From the IMG/VR virus record IMGVR_UViG_3300030055_000360, positions 1 through 59,594 of that record: a stretch of DNA of 59,594 nt; one strand, written 5' to 3'. The position numbers and the translations under genes were made by a program. This document shows positions 1 through 8,364 of this stretch, piece after piece (the stretch's first letter is position 1; the number at the start of each line of letters is the position of its first letter). The notes under the pieces are model-generated. The model was given only the letters and a program-made list of their open reading frames with translations, had not been told where the DNA came from and did not search any database. The DNA is from a virus.

Positions 1-702
1 CTATCTTTCGGGAGCTCTATAACCAGCTGCTTCTGCTTCTTTAACTGTTTTAAACCATTGTGCAACATTTGTAGTTCTACTATAATAAGTGCTTCCTGGT
101 ACATGGTATATGTGAGTTTTACTTCCTTTTATAAGACCTTTTCCATTTGCATCTACATATTTAGTGGCACCTAAATTATTATCGACAACTGAATTGCTAT
201 TTGTATTTGAAACACTTGTACTCTTTTCTTGCATAGCTCCATTATCTGCTAAATAATAACCATCAACTGTTTTATTAGTTGCCATTGATCCATCAGCATT
301 TAAGTAATACCACTTGCCACTACTTTCTTTCCAACCAGTTTGCATTACTCCAGAATTATCACAATAATAGTCTTTTCCATTGTCTTTAATCCAACCTTTT
401 TGCATAATGCCTGATGAATTTAAATAATAACTTTTATTATTATCTTTAATCCATCCAGTTTGCATCTTACCGTCGCTGTTATAGTAATACGAGTTCCCAT
501 TTTCCTGTATCCATCCTGTTTTTTTAGTTTCTACTTGTTCTGCTTGTTTAGTTTGTACTTGTTCTACTTGTTTACTTCCATTTGTTTCTACTGCAGCTGT
601 ATTATTTTTATTACTAACTTGATTACTACCACCACATGAAATTAATACTATTGAAAATAGTGCAACTAACAGTAGACTAAATATTCTTTTAGTTTTTTTC
701 AT
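1..702 (-). CDS. Lipoprotein with choline-binding-type repeats and C-terminal sunset-like domain
   Basis: A 233-residue exported protein. The N-terminus is a lipoprotein signal peptide (MKKTKR, hydrophobic core, then the lipobox LISC), so it should be lipid-anchored on the outer face of the membrane. Residues about 60-160 hold four to five CW_binding_1-like repeats of the form GWxxxxGxxYYxxxxGxM, which in this family bind choline or other cell wall polymer substituents. The last 50 residues (IYHVPGS ... [12 protein letters not shown]) resemble the short sunset domain found at the ends of secreted nucleases and wall proteins. RBS AAGGGGAA precedes the ATG. It follows a second repeat protein (728-1165) in the same direction. 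Whether it is phage cargo or host is unclear; no phage structural role is suggested. Confidence 0.75.
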   Translation of the reverse strand: MKKTKRIFSLLLVALFSIVLISCGGSNQVSNKNNTAAVETNGSKQVEQVQTKQAEQVETKKTGWIQENGNSYYYNSDGKMQTGWIKDNNKSYYLNSSGIMQKGWIKDNGKDYYCDNSGVMQTGWKESSGKWYYLNADGSMATNKTVDGYYLADNGAMQEKSTSVSNTNSNSVVDNNLGATKYVDANGKGLIKGSKTHIYHVPGSTYYSRTTNVAQWFKTVKEAEAAGYRAPER

Positions 703-727
703 TATTATTTCCCCTTAAAATCATTCT

Positions 728-1165
728 TTACCAACACTTACTACAACGTTCTTTACCTTTTTTTTCTGCTTCAGCGACTGTAGTTTTTGTTGCCTTACTA
801 GCATTCATGTTTCCACAATTAGGAATACTATGATATTTATCACCTGTTGCTGATAAATATGCAGTTTGGCTTTGTTTATCTGTTGCCCCACTACTATAAG
901 AAGTATTAGTTCCACTAGTTGTCCATGCTCCATTGGAATTCAAATAGCATCCATCAATTGTTGTATCATGCGCCATGTATCCATCAGAATAAAAATAATA
1001 CCAGTTTCCATCAATTTGCTTCCAATTGGTATCATATGAGTTTCCTTCTGTATACCACCAACCAACATTATTACTTTTCCATTCTGCATGTACTGCGATT
1101 GGATTTAATGCTAATAATGTTATTAAAGTAACAAAACTAGCAAGTATTCTTTTAAAGCCTTTCAT
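728..1165 (-). CDS. Secreted protein with choline-binding-type repeats and CxxC metal-binding-like tail
   Basis: A 145-residue protein with a classical signal peptide (MKGFKRILASF, hydrophobic core, cleavage near VHAEW). Residues 30-80 form about two degenerate CW_binding_1-type repeats (GWWYTEGNSY..., GNWYYFYSDGYM). The C-terminal 45 residues (YHSIPNCGNMN ... ERCSKCW) carry one Cys followed by a CxxC pair, like the short Ada-type zinc-binding tail seen on secreted Firmicutes nucleases and wall proteins. RBS AAGGGGGAG lies 7 bases before ATG. It shares architecture with the lipoprotein at 1-702 (wall repeats plus small terminal domain), so the two probably act together at the cell surface. 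The function is inferred only. Confidence 0.75.
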   Translation of the reverse strand: MKGFKRILASFVTLITLLALNPIAVHAEWKSNNVGWWYTEGNSYDTNWKQIDGNWYYFYSDGYMAHDTTIDGCYLNSNGAWTTSGTNTSYSSGATDKQSQTAYLSATGDKYHSIPNCGNMNASKATKTTVAEAEKKGKERCSKCW

Positions 1166-1270
1166 TATTACTCCCCCTTATGTAATTTATACTTTAATTG
1201 TATATTATTTGTAACTTTTGTCAAATATACTAAATGTATAAACATTATATATCCCCTGAATATTGTAAAA

Positions 1271-1306
1271 AGATAGTATTTTAAGTAACTAACCTAAATA
1301 CTATCT
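1271..1306. terminator. Bidirectional intrinsic terminator
   Basis: An 11-bp perfect stem (AGATAGTATTT / AAATACTATCT) with a 14-base loop. It is followed by T-rich sequence on the plus strand (CTATTTTTT) and by TTTTTAC on the minus strand. It lies just downstream of the small minus-strand gene at 1442-1615 and would end that transcript. Confidence 0.7.
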
Positions 1307-1441
1307 CTATTTTTTATGAATTTATTCAATTGAATATTAAATAAATTAGAGTTATGATATTTTTTGCAAAATGGACTAGTGGTAACTTCTATTACTGCCT
1401 TTCTTTTTTTATAAATCTTTTTATGTAACGCTTGTACATAA

Positions 1442-1615
1442 TTAAATTCCAAGTGCCTTTAAAAATATAGGAGTAACAATTTTGCTAAATATATCTGAAA
1501 ATAAAATTAAACCTTTTGCAGCAAATCCTCCAATTTGCTGAGGATACATTATACATATTGCAGCTAAAAAAAATCCTAATGCTGACTTCATTAAACTTGA
1601 TTTTGCTCTACTCAT
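1442..1615 (-). CDS. Small hydrophobic peptide, 57 aa
   Basis: An open frame from ATG at 1615 to TAA at 1442-1444, preceded by a strong RBS (AAAGGGTGAG, 5-6 bases before ATG). It begins MSRAKSSLMK, followed by an Ala/Leu/Ile-rich segment (SALGFFLAAICIMYP), a Gly-rich turn (QQIGGFAAKG) and a second hydrophobic stretch ending FLKALGI. This gives two potential short membrane helices with basic residues at the start. I do not recognise the family. Size and position beyond the lysis genes would fit a holin-like or bacteriocin-like peptide, but nothing shows this. It is flanked by terminators on both sides, so it is probably its own transcript. Confidence 0.6.
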   Translation of the reverse strand: MSRAKSSLMKSALGFFLAAICIMYPQQIGGFAAKGLILFSDIFSKIVTPIFLKALGI

Positions 1616-1704
1616 ATTCTCACCCTTTCATAATAAATTGTTTGTATGGTTATATTCGCAAATATATACAATAACTTTCAATTTTTCACAACAAAAATAA
1701 CGAC

Positions 1705-1733
1705 AAAAAATGCAGCCAATTTAATGACTGCAT
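1705..1733 (-). terminator. Intrinsic terminator (minus strand)
   Basis: On the minus strand ATGCAGTC-loop-GGCTGCAT (8 bp with one G-U) is followed by TTTTTT. It lies about 180 bases beyond the end of the gene at 1912-2592 and upstream of the 57-aa gene. The 170 bases between the gene and this hairpin hold nothing else I can identify. Confidence 0.7.
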
Positions 1734-1911
1734 CTTTATATCTATGAGATTATGAGAGATAAGGGGATTGGGTATCTTTTGTATGTCTATATAATAACAT
1801 AATGCGACAAAATAATCTATATTATTTAATAATATTTCTTTATTATTTTTCGACAAATGAAAGGCAGTAGTTTGAATTTCTCCTAGCTACTGATTGTATT
1901 ATTGTATTAAT

Positions 1912-2592
1912 TTAGTTTTTCTTATATTCTATCCAATCATCTGTTATTTTTTCTATTAATGCTATTGCATCATTAATACCCATTGGATTATTAGGTGCTG
2001 TAGCACTTGTATGTCCATGTCTTGCATCAATTATACCTAATACATTGGGGTCGTTCGCTGTTTGCTTAAAAGTTCTAAGTTCTTTGCTAGTTGCCCAACC
2101 TTTTCTCTCAATATTCGTATCTCTATTTATTACTTCATAGATTTTATATAAATTCTCCCATGTTCTTGGGTATGCTTTACTTAGTAAAGTGACAACCTTT
2201 TTAACATTATCATCTATCAATGACATATCATACAATTTCTTAATCTCTTCGATTTTATCACTAGGAAATACTTGATTAACTTTCATTTTACAATTTAAAT
2301 ATGAAATTGCCTGTCCATGAACTCCGCAAGTAATTATAGGTTGTACTTCTTTTAATTCTGCTGTAATTTTTTGTTTCAACATTGCACTTATAACACATAG
2401 TAATTCATCGATTTTTTCTTTTGCTATATTCTGTGCTTCCTCTATATTTTTAAATTCTATTATTGTTGTAGCCAATACACTATTTTCTTTTTTCATAAAT
2501 TCAAATTCATGTATTTTAACTACATTCGGAAAAGTAATATAACCACTTAACGAAAATGTTATTTTCCATTTTGTAAAACAATTTAAATTCAT
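1912..2592 (-). CDS. Hypothetical protein, 226 aa
   Basis: Preceded by RBS AAGGGGGAA and a well-placed ATG. No signal peptide or membrane helix. The N-terminal half is beta-like (TKWKITFSLSGYITFP), residues 40-75 look helical, and the C-terminal third contains DARHGHTSATAPNNPMG followed by an amphipathic helix. The xARHGxxxxxP pattern with a closing helix resembles the end of some HEPN-type helical proteins, but there is no RNxxxH motif, so no function is assigned. It sits alone between the endolysin terminator and a downstream terminator, a position typical of lysogenic conversion or cargo genes at the lysis end of a prophage. Confidence 0.6.
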   Translation of the reverse strand: MNLNCFTKWKITFSLSGYITFPNVVKIHEFEFMKKENSVLATTIIEFKNIEEAQNIAKEKIDELLCVISAMLKQKITAELKEVQPIITCGVHGQAISYLNCKMKVNQVFPSDKIEEIKKLYDMSLIDDNVKKVVTLLSKAYPRTWENLYKIYEVINRDTNIERKGWATSKELRTFKQTANDPNVLGIIDARHGHTSATAPNNPMGINDAIALIEKITDDWIEYKKN

Positions 2593-2680
2593 TAATTATA
2601 TTCCCCCTTGTATAATCTTTTATTATGTATATTGTACACGTATTTACAATTATATCCCACTATTTTATCTAATTTTAGAC

Positions 2681-2716
2681 AAAAAAATAAAGGGTACAGG
2701 ATTAATCCCATACCCT
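2681..2716 (-). terminator. Late-operon terminator after endolysin
   Basis: On the minus strand GGGTA-TG-GGATT/AATCC-TG-TACCC forms a nearly continuous hairpin followed by a TTTATTTTTTT tract. It lies 23 bases past the amidase stop codon and is the likely end of the late transcript. Confidence 0.8.
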
Positions 2717-2738
2717 CAAAATACTCTTGCTATTTAAA

Positions 2739-3494
2739 TTATTTTTCTATTGAATAAAACCAACTGCCTAATGCTGATCTTAGTTCATTGCACTTACTCA
2801 TTGGTATATATTCAGTTTCGATCCATATACCCTTAGCATTACCCCTTACGTAAACTTTAACACCATCAAAATATTCAAGTATAGATTTTATGTCAACCCC
2901 ATCATACCCATGGTATACAGCCGGTAAATAAGTTGTAATAACATAATTTTTAGATGTATCAACTCCATCTCCAGAAATGTTAGGATCTATTGATTTACAG
3001 AAAGTAAGGGCCAATTGATCCCATGAGTAATTATTATAGATCTCAATGTCTGTTGCATTATCACAAAAGCACATTTCAAATATTATGTTAGGTGCTGCAA
3101 CGTGGTTCATTTCATAAAGGCCATTATTAGTCTTAACACCTCTATTAGTGAACCCAAGTGCTGCAAAGTTATCACATAACCTTTGTGCTGCTGAATATGC
3201 TTTGCTATTTACAGAACTAACAAGGGCCTCAACGCCATGACCTTGACCATTGGATGCGTTCATGTGTAAGCTGATAAATATATCAACCTTTGCATTGTTT
3301 GCGGCTGCTGCCCCTTGTGATAGTTCAGCACCAGCATTTAATCCATTTGAATTACAATCAATAACAGTGTGGCCCTTTGATCTTAATAATGCAGCCACTA
3401 CCTCATAAAACTTTTGCATTTGGTCATATTCGTTAACTATGCCAACGGCTCCAACACAATTGGAACTGTGGCCACCTCTTAAACCTATAATCAT
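2739..3494 (-). CDS. Endolysin: N-acetylmuramoyl-L-alanine amidase (Amidase_3)
   Basis: A 251-residue lysin that would cut the bond between N-acetylmuramic acid and L-alanine in peptidoglycan at the end of the lytic cycle. Residues 1-170 form the Amidase_3 domain; the expected zinc/catalytic set is visible as H9, E22, H77 and E140 (contexts RGGHS, VNEYD, ISLHMNA, IIFEMCF). Residues about 180-251 form a separate C-terminal wall-binding-like region (VITTYLPAVYHGYDG ... SWFYSIEK), common in clostridial phage lysins. There is no signal peptide, as expected for a holin-dependent lysin. Its ATG overlaps the holin TAA (TAATG), so the two are translationally coupled. A strong terminator follows. Confidence 0.92.
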   Translation of the reverse strand: MIIGLRGGHSSNCVGAVGIVNEYDQMQKFYEVVAALLRSKGHTVIDCNSNGLNAGAELSQGAAAANNAKVDIFISLHMNASNGQGHGVEALVSSVNSKAYSAAQRLCDNFAALGFTNRGVKTNNGLYEMNHVAAPNIIFEMCFCDNATDIEIYNNYSWDQLALTFCKSIDPNISGDGVDTSKNYVITTYLPAVYHGYDGVDIKSILEYFDGVKVYVRGNAKGIWIETEYIPMSKCNELRSALGSWFYSIEK

Positions 3495-3721
3495 TATTGT
3501 AACGCCTCCTTATCACTTGTACTATCTGTTAAACCTTTTGTACTATTGTCAACAAGTACACCCAATCCAACTAATGCTCCAATGATTAAATTTAATGTGT
3601 TGGCCCAATCTTCTGGAAAGATCTTAAACCCTAACAATTGAGTTGTTGAAACCACAACGCCACCCATGTAAACCCAAAGGCCCTTATTTCTTAATCTTGC
3701 TTTTAAATCAAAAGTTTTCAT
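3494..3721 (-). CDS. Phage holin (phi LC3-like, Phage_holin_1)
   Basis: A 75-residue holin-type protein. I place the start at the second ATG (MKTFDLKARLRNKGLWVYMG), because GAGGT lies 8 bases before it while the first in-frame ATG five codons upstream has no RBS. Two hydrophobic segments (WVYMGGVVVSTTQLLGF and LNLIIGALVGLGVLVD) flank a short polar turn, and the tail NSTKGLTDS is charged and polar, as in the phi LC3 holin family (TIGR01598). It would form membrane lesions that release the amidase. It directly overlaps the endolysin start. A second, unrelated holin lies just upstream. Confidence 0.88.
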   Translation of the reverse strand: MKTFDLKARLRNKGLWVYMGGVVVSTTQLLGFKIFPEDWANTLNLIIGALVGLGVLVDNSTKGLTDSTSDKEALQ

Positions 3722-3753
3722 TTTAACATACCTCATTTCTAAAATTTTGTATT

Positions 3754-3782
3754 AAAAAAGAGTAGCTATAAAACTACTCTTT
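3754..3782 (-). terminator. Hairpin with T-tract containing the upstream stop codon
   Basis: On the minus strand AAAGAGTAG-loop-CTACTCTTT is followed by TTTTTT. The TAG inside the 5' arm is the stop codon of the holin gene at 3774-4175. It lies between the two holin genes, so it may limit readthrough into the second holin and the amidase. Confidence 0.75.
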
Positions 3783-4175
3783 ACTTACTGGTAAATCATT
3801 ATTTTTGTTTGTTTTTAATATTTCAAGTCGATCCTTTATTATATCCGGCATATTAACTCCACACGCCGCAAGGTTTTCTAATATACTTCCACCTTCTTTA
3901 ACGATGAAAAGCGACAAGGTTGCCCCGCATAGTACGAAATTCAAACCAAATAACAGATCTAATCCAAGAACGAATAATATTCCAATAAGTTCACCGATCC
4001 ATGTGATTATACCATCACGCATCTTAGAACTTTTATACCCCGTTCCGGTGCTTTTGAGACATTTTAAAATACCGCTTGTAAAATCAAAAAACTTACATGC
4101 AAAGTAAAATAAAAGCATGTAAGTTATCGGCTTTGGTAATAATCTTAATAATCCTGTTTGTAATATAATTTCCAT
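3774..4175 (-). CDS. Phage holin family protein (Phage_holin_4 / toxin-secretion-type)
   Basis: A 133-residue membrane protein of the Bacillus/Clostridium holin family that includes TcdE/UtxA-type proteins (PF05105). The start is placed at MEIILQTGLLRLL, which has RBS AAAGGTAGG; a further upstream in-frame ATG lacks one. Hydrophobic segments: PITYMLLFYFACKFF, DGIITWIGELIGILFVLGLDLLFG and NFVLCGATLSLFIVKEG. The motif FDFTSGILKCLK (F-D-x-x-x-G-xxK) is typical of the family, as is the C-terminal SILENLAACGVNMPD. It precedes the phi LC3-type holin, giving two holin classes in a row; one may act as antiholin or the pair may be redundant. Confidence 0.88.
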   Translation of the reverse strand: MEIILQTGLLRLLPKPITYMLLFYFACKFFDFTSGILKCLKSTGTGYKSSKMRDGIITWIGELIGILFVLGLDLLFGLNFVLCGATLSLFIVKEGGSILENLAACGVNMPDIIKDRLEILKTNKNNDLPVSKE

Positions 4176-4208
4176 ATTGTACCTACCTTTTTTAAATTTT
4201 TGTATAAT

Positions 4209-4240
4209 AAAAGACACCTACATTCAAGTAAGTGTCTTTA
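4209..4240 (-). terminator. Strong hairpin abutting the stop codon of the fibre gene
   Basis: On the minus strand AAAGACACTTAC-loop-GTAGGTGTCTTT forms a 12-bp stem (two G-U pairs), followed by TATTATAC. The TAA of the gene at 4238-5974 overlaps the base of the 5' arm. The U-tract is imperfect, so partial readthrough to the holins is likely. Confidence 0.65.
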
Positions 4241-5974
4241 AGTAATCTTGTATAATTTAATTTCAAATTTATCAAACTTATCTATCGGTTTAAACGTGTC
4301 AGATCCGCTAGTCATACTGGATAAAATTTTATTTATATCATCGAACCCGAAAGTATCAATATCAATTTTGTTTGGCATTGATCCACCCGTAAGAGTTAGT
4401 GGTAAAAATGAGTGTAATGCTACATCATAATATTTTGGATCAATAGAATAATAATTAGAATCTTTTTTAATTAAGAATTTATCAACTACTAAAGTTTCTA
4501 CTAACAATACTGGCCTAAAACCATTTGAGGCATCTACAAGATTTGTAGCAGTTGTTGGGTATGATGTATTCACTAACGCATATCCTCTAACATTAGTAGT
4601 AGTGGGGCCTGTTCTTGTAGATACTAAACTCGCGGGGCTTGGGTTACTCCAATTCCATACATTATTATCTCCAGCAGTTATGGTTCCACCAAGAGTTGAA
4701 CTGGCAATAATTTTATCCCATTCATTGTCTAAATCTAATGCAGAAGTACCTCCTGTAAGTAATCTTATTGAAAAATTATTTTGTTTTGATTGAGATTCAA
4801 ACATTTCTAACTTATAGATAGCAATATAGGTGTGACCATTATTTGCATTTATGTTCAATCTATATTTTGTATAAGAAATATTATTTGCAATATTAAACTC
4901 TTTGATTGAACCATTATACCAATTAGTTATATTTGTTTGAGTATCTAAAACTACCCATGAACTACCATTCCATCCTTCAAATGTCCACGACTTAGGTGAC
5001 CAAGTTATGGTAGAATAATAATGAGTTAATGTATATTTTTTAATTATTTTTGGTAAATCAAAATCATATTCTAGCCAACCAGTTGCAATGTTATTGCTTA
5101 TCCAACAAGATGAATCTGACCCATCTACCTTATCAAAAGCTTTATATGCATCATAACCAGTCATAGTAGAACTAGCTAAAGCTACTCCAGATGGTGCTAT
5201 ATTGTTGGTCATTTTAGGTATAGCATCAACGTCATTTATATAGGCCAAGGGTAATTCACTACATATCCCAGCACTATTTAAAGTGTCCCAAGAAATACTA
5301 TGCTGTATATTTCTATCAGCAATAAATTTCTTCCTACCTAAGTAGTCTTTGCCTACGTATACCCAATAGAAACTGCCATCAGGTATAGCAGAAGAAGTAG
5401 GGGGAATTAAGGAAGCAATTGTAGTACCTAACTCACTAAATGTTCCCACTTGCCCAGAAATTAAAGTGGTATATCTACATGGAATACAATCGCCAATATT
5501 TTTTATGTCATTAATATTATGAACTTCATTTAAAATTGGATGTATTAAAAACCCATTAGAGTCTATGTCTATGGCATCTAATCTACAATATTTACTGGTA
5601 GAACAATCATCTGAGGTTATTATTGATACTATATGATTTCCTAATGAAAGATTGGTAATTTCAAATACCAAAGCTTGATAAATATTAGATGATGAAGAGT
5701 ATTCAGTATAAGTATATTGTATACCATCTATCATAATTATAGTATCAGTATCTGATACTGAGAATAATTGTGATATTATTCTTAGTTTTGTACCATAAAA
5801 TTTGAATAATACCTTACTTCCCGGAACTGACGAATAGTGCATTAAGTTATTATAGTATGAACTATTACCAGATGATGTTACCCAAGTTCCATTATAAGAT
5901 ATTCTACTATCGGTATCGTCATATCTTTTCCATCCAGTCTCAGGTGCTGTTAAAGCTTGCCCAATTGTAGCCAT
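4238..5974 (-). CDS. Tail fibre/tip protein with discoidin (F5/8 type C) domain
   Basis: A 578-residue structural protein. Residues 1-140 are a beta-rich module (WVTSSGNSSYYNNLMHYSS, LFKFYGTKLRII, RLDAIDID), like carbohydrate-binding modules on phage fibres. Residues about 160-245 hold the GDCIPCRYT ... FSELGT ... ADRNIQHSISWDTLN module also present in the neighbour. Residues about 258-395 form an F5/8 type C domain (YDAYKAFDKVDGSDSSCWIS, GWLEYDFDLP, WSPKSWTFEGWNGSSW, YTKYRLNINAN). The last 180 residues are unique. It probably recognises the host surface at the tail tip. It follows its shorter paralogue with a TAATG overlap and is the last structural gene before lysis. Confidence 0.8.
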   Translation of the reverse strand: MATIGQALTAPETGWKRYDDTDSRISYNGTWVTSSGNSSYYNNLMHYSSVPGSKVLFKFYGTKLRIISQLFSVSDTDTIIMIDGIQYTYTEYSSSSNIYQALVFEITNLSLGNHIVSIITSDDCSTSKYCRLDAIDIDSNGFLIHPILNEVHNINDIKNIGDCIPCRYTTLISGQVGTFSELGTTIASLIPPTSSAIPDGSFYWVYVGKDYLGRKKFIADRNIQHSISWDTLNSAGICSELPLAYINDVDAIPKMTNNIAPSGVALASSTMTGYDAYKAFDKVDGSDSSCWISNNIATGWLEYDFDLPKIIKKYTLTHYYSTITWSPKSWTFEGWNGSSWVVLDTQTNITNWYNGSIKEFNIANNISYTKYRLNINANNGHTYIAIYKLEMFESQSKQNNFSIRLLTGGTSALDLDNEWDKIIASSTLGGTITAGDNNVWNWSNPSPASLVSTRTGPTTTNVRGYALVNTSYPTTATNLVDASNGFRPVLLVETLVVDKFLIKKDSNYYSIDPKYYDVALHSFLPLTLTGGSMPNKIDIDTFGFDDINKILSSMTSGSDTFKPIDKFDKFEIKLYKIT

Positions 5975-7101
5975 TAATAAATCACCTCATTTATTATATT
6001 TGTTTCCACATAATTTAATACAGGTCTAAAACCCAAATTATATGCACTATTAGACGTAGTCCAGTTTACATTATTCCAGCCATCATTTCTATACCCTCTA
6101 AGCATTCTCGATATATTAGAGGCTGTTGTGGAACCACTGGTATTTACCCATATTCCATTTATTGGAGTTTCTCTGCACCAGTTTTGAATGGTAGTTTTAT
6201 GATTCCATACTGTATTGTTATCTTTAGTTATTTTCCCATTTAATGTATTATTAACTATATATTTATCCCATTCATTATTAGTAGGAAAAGCTCCCAAACT
6301 TTTATCAGTTAATGACATATTCCCATTAGCATCCGTATAAGCACATCCACCAGAAAGAGAACGAATTATTTTATTAGAATATATTTCTAATTGAGCTATA
6401 CTAGCATTTATAGTACCAGATTGAGAATTAGTTATATATATTCTATATTTTTTATAAGATGTATTATTTGGAATACTAAATAATCTTCTTTCAGATGTTG
6501 CCCATGTTGCTTGACTAGTTTTTGTATCTAATACCATCCAATCATCTGTATCATTTAAGATATTATTACTACCTTCAAATGTCCAAGTAGTAGGAGAACC
6601 ATCTTGATTTCCACCACTAGCCGAGGTTATGGCATAAGCCTTAGCTATAATAGGGTTCAAAAATTCATAACCTATATATTTAGGTAATGCGTTTGAAAAG
6701 TACCAATAAGTAGAAATATCTAAATCAAATGCTTTATACGCAGGATAAGTTTGTCCTGAATAAAATATTCTACCTAAAGGAAGTACCTCAGATATCATTT
6801 TAGGAATTTCTTGTAAGGGTTTCCCTTCTATAAATCTAGAGGTATTTAATACATCCCAACTAATATTAGTTTGTATTACTCTATCTGCTATTAAAGTTCC
6901 TTTTGCCGTTTTAATAAAATAAAACAATCCATCTGGAGTTGCACTACCAGTAATGGGTATTTCATTGGCAATACATGTACCAAGTTCACTAAAAAATCCA
7001 GCAACACCACTTGTAGTTGCAGTATATCTACATGGAATACAATCTCCCACTAACATAGTATCTAAGCTTGTCTTTATTGTTAATCCCAATGGGCTTGACA
7101 T
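5974..7101 (-). CDS. Tail tip protein, short paralogue with discoidin-like domain
   Basis: A 375-residue protein that starts directly with the GDCIPCRYTATTSGVAGFFS ... IADRVIQTNISWDVLN module, aligning with residues about 160-245 of the next gene downstream. It continues with an F5/8 type C-like domain (YPAYKAFDLDISTYWYF, YIGYEFLNP, TTWTFEGS, YKKYRIYITN) and a C-terminal region with NNEWDKYIVNNTLNGKIT and RPVLNYVE, also shared (NEWDKIIASSTLGGTIT, RPVLLVE). So the two genes are tandem duplicates, the downstream one having gained an N-terminal module. RBS AAAGGATGTGAT. Likely a receptor-binding or accessory tip protein. Confidence 0.75.
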   Translation of the reverse strand: MSSPLGLTIKTSLDTMLVGDCIPCRYTATTSGVAGFFSELGTCIANEIPITGSATPDGLFYFIKTAKGTLIADRVIQTNISWDVLNTSRFIEGKPLQEIPKMISEVLPLGRIFYSGQTYPAYKAFDLDISTYWYFSNALPKYIGYEFLNPIIAKAYAITSASGGNQDGSPTTWTFEGSNNILNDTDDWMVLDTKTSQATWATSERRLFSIPNNTSYKKYRIYITNSQSGTINASIAQLEIYSNKIIRSLSGGCAYTDANGNMSLTDKSLGAFPTNNEWDKYIVNNTLNGKITKDNNTVWNHKTTIQNWCRETPINGIWVNTSGSTTASNISRMLRGYRNDGWNNVNWTTSNSAYNLGFRPVLNYVETNIINEVIY

Positions 7102-7114
7102 TTTATCACATCCT

Positions 7115-8350
7115 TTAGTAATTTATTTTTATATCTCCGCCTATATATAATTTAACTTGCATTAAGCTATTAGAAGCATAGATCACATCATACTCAGTGT
7201 TTTTAGCTTCTAACCAGAATCCTTGACCATCATACTGTAATTTTAAATCATCTATTGAATTATCATCTTGCATTAAGTAAGCAAACCTTATCTTGCTTGT
7301 GGTAGCTAATAGGTTCCAATAGTTACTAGTGATGGAGTTAAAATTTGCAAGAGTCATACCTCTAGACTTCACATCAGAGGCAGTTAGGGGTACAGTCTCC
7401 CAATGATCCACATTAAATGATTTATAAGTTGTACCACTATCAACGCTGCAAACAATTCTTAAATTACTACCTATGGCAGTTAGAGTAAACCCATCTATAT
7501 TACTAGCATTTGATAAGTTCATATCACCTTTTGATAATAATAGTCTATCATTAGGGATTGCTTTCATATTTAGTATTTGGTCAGTACCACTTGCTGTCAC
7601 ATTTAAACTAGTTATTGTTTTGAGGTTGCTTTTATCTATAGCCACACTATAAGTCTTATAGGTGTCAATGTTACTTTCTTTAATCATGGTAGATGTGAAG
7701 TCTGTTTTTAAATGAGCAGTACCATCAAATATAATCATATCATCAGATACAAAGTCATTGCCCTCACCATTAGTAAAAGCATTCTTGGTTTTAATTACAT
7801 TTTGATCTCCTAATTGAAATTTGAGTACATTGACTTTAGGTACTTTAAAATCAAGAGTACTTATAGGTATATCCACAATATTAGGGGTAGCAACACTTCC
7901 TGTAGTACCCATCTTACTTATTTGTTTTAAACTTAGTCCGGCTGCTTCTCCCATATCCCCTAAATCAATAGTAGTAAATTTAGTAGTGTCTCCAGAGTAA
8001 ACTACTATCTGCTTATCCTTCTTATTTATCACATCTACATCGGATAGTTCTTCAAACTTAGTAATTCTACTATTTATAATTTGTTCTAATATCTGTTCAC
8101 TTGACCAGGTAGTTAGGCCATTAGTAGTATTGTCATTAATCAACTCTTTTACATGATCTAAGATTTCTTGTGTTATTTTCTCACCTGACCAACTATTAAT
8201 GTCATTTGTTACACTATCATTAATTAATAATGATACTTGAGCTAGTATCTCACTTAGTATCTTCCTACTAGACCATCCCATTCCCAGACTTATAGAGGCA
8301 TCATCAAGTAGTATATCTTTATCTAGTGTTACATTAAAAAATTCACTCAT
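7115..8350 (-). CDS. Tail fibre-like structural protein, 411 aa
   Basis: Located between other tail tip genes in the same operon, with RBS GGGGGTAAC. Residues 15-95 contain three imperfect repeats of a helical unit (GMGWSSRKILSEIL, INSWSGEKITQEIL, LTTWSSEQILEQII), each followed by an acidic/Asn-rich spacer. This pattern suggests a trimeric coiled stalk attaching to the tail. The rest is Thr/Ser/Asp-rich and beta-predicted (NVIKTKNAFTNGEG, FDGTAHLKTDFTS, LKLQYDGQGFWLEAK), as expected for a fibre shaft or tip. I do not recognise a named family; the assignment rests on repeats, composition and neighbours. Confidence 0.65.
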   Translation of the reverse strand: MSEFFNVTLDKDILLDDASISLGMGWSSRKILSEILAQVSLLINDSVTNDINSWSGEKITQEILDHVKELINDNTTNGLTTWSSEQILEQIINSRITKFEELSDVDVINKKDKQIVVYSGDTTKFTTIDLGDMGEAAGLSLKQISKMGTTGSVATPNIVDIPISTLDFKVPKVNVLKFQLGDQNVIKTKNAFTNGEGNDFVSDDMIIFDGTAHLKTDFTSTMIKESNIDTYKTYSVAIDKSNLKTITSLNVTASGTDQILNMKAIPNDRLLLSKGDMNLSNASNIDGFTLTAIGSNLRIVCSVDSGTTYKSFNVDHWETVPLTASDVKSRGMTLANFNSITSNYWNLLATTSKIRFAYLMQDDNSIDDLKLQYDGQGFWLEAKNTEYDVIYASNSLMQVKLYIGGDIKINY

Positions 8351-8364
8351 TCAATTGTTACCCC

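Noticed and set aside
1840-1900. Hairpin CAGTAG ... CTACTG past the 226-aa gene
   Set aside because: Six base pairs with a long loop and no adjacent T-tract; too weak to call a terminator.
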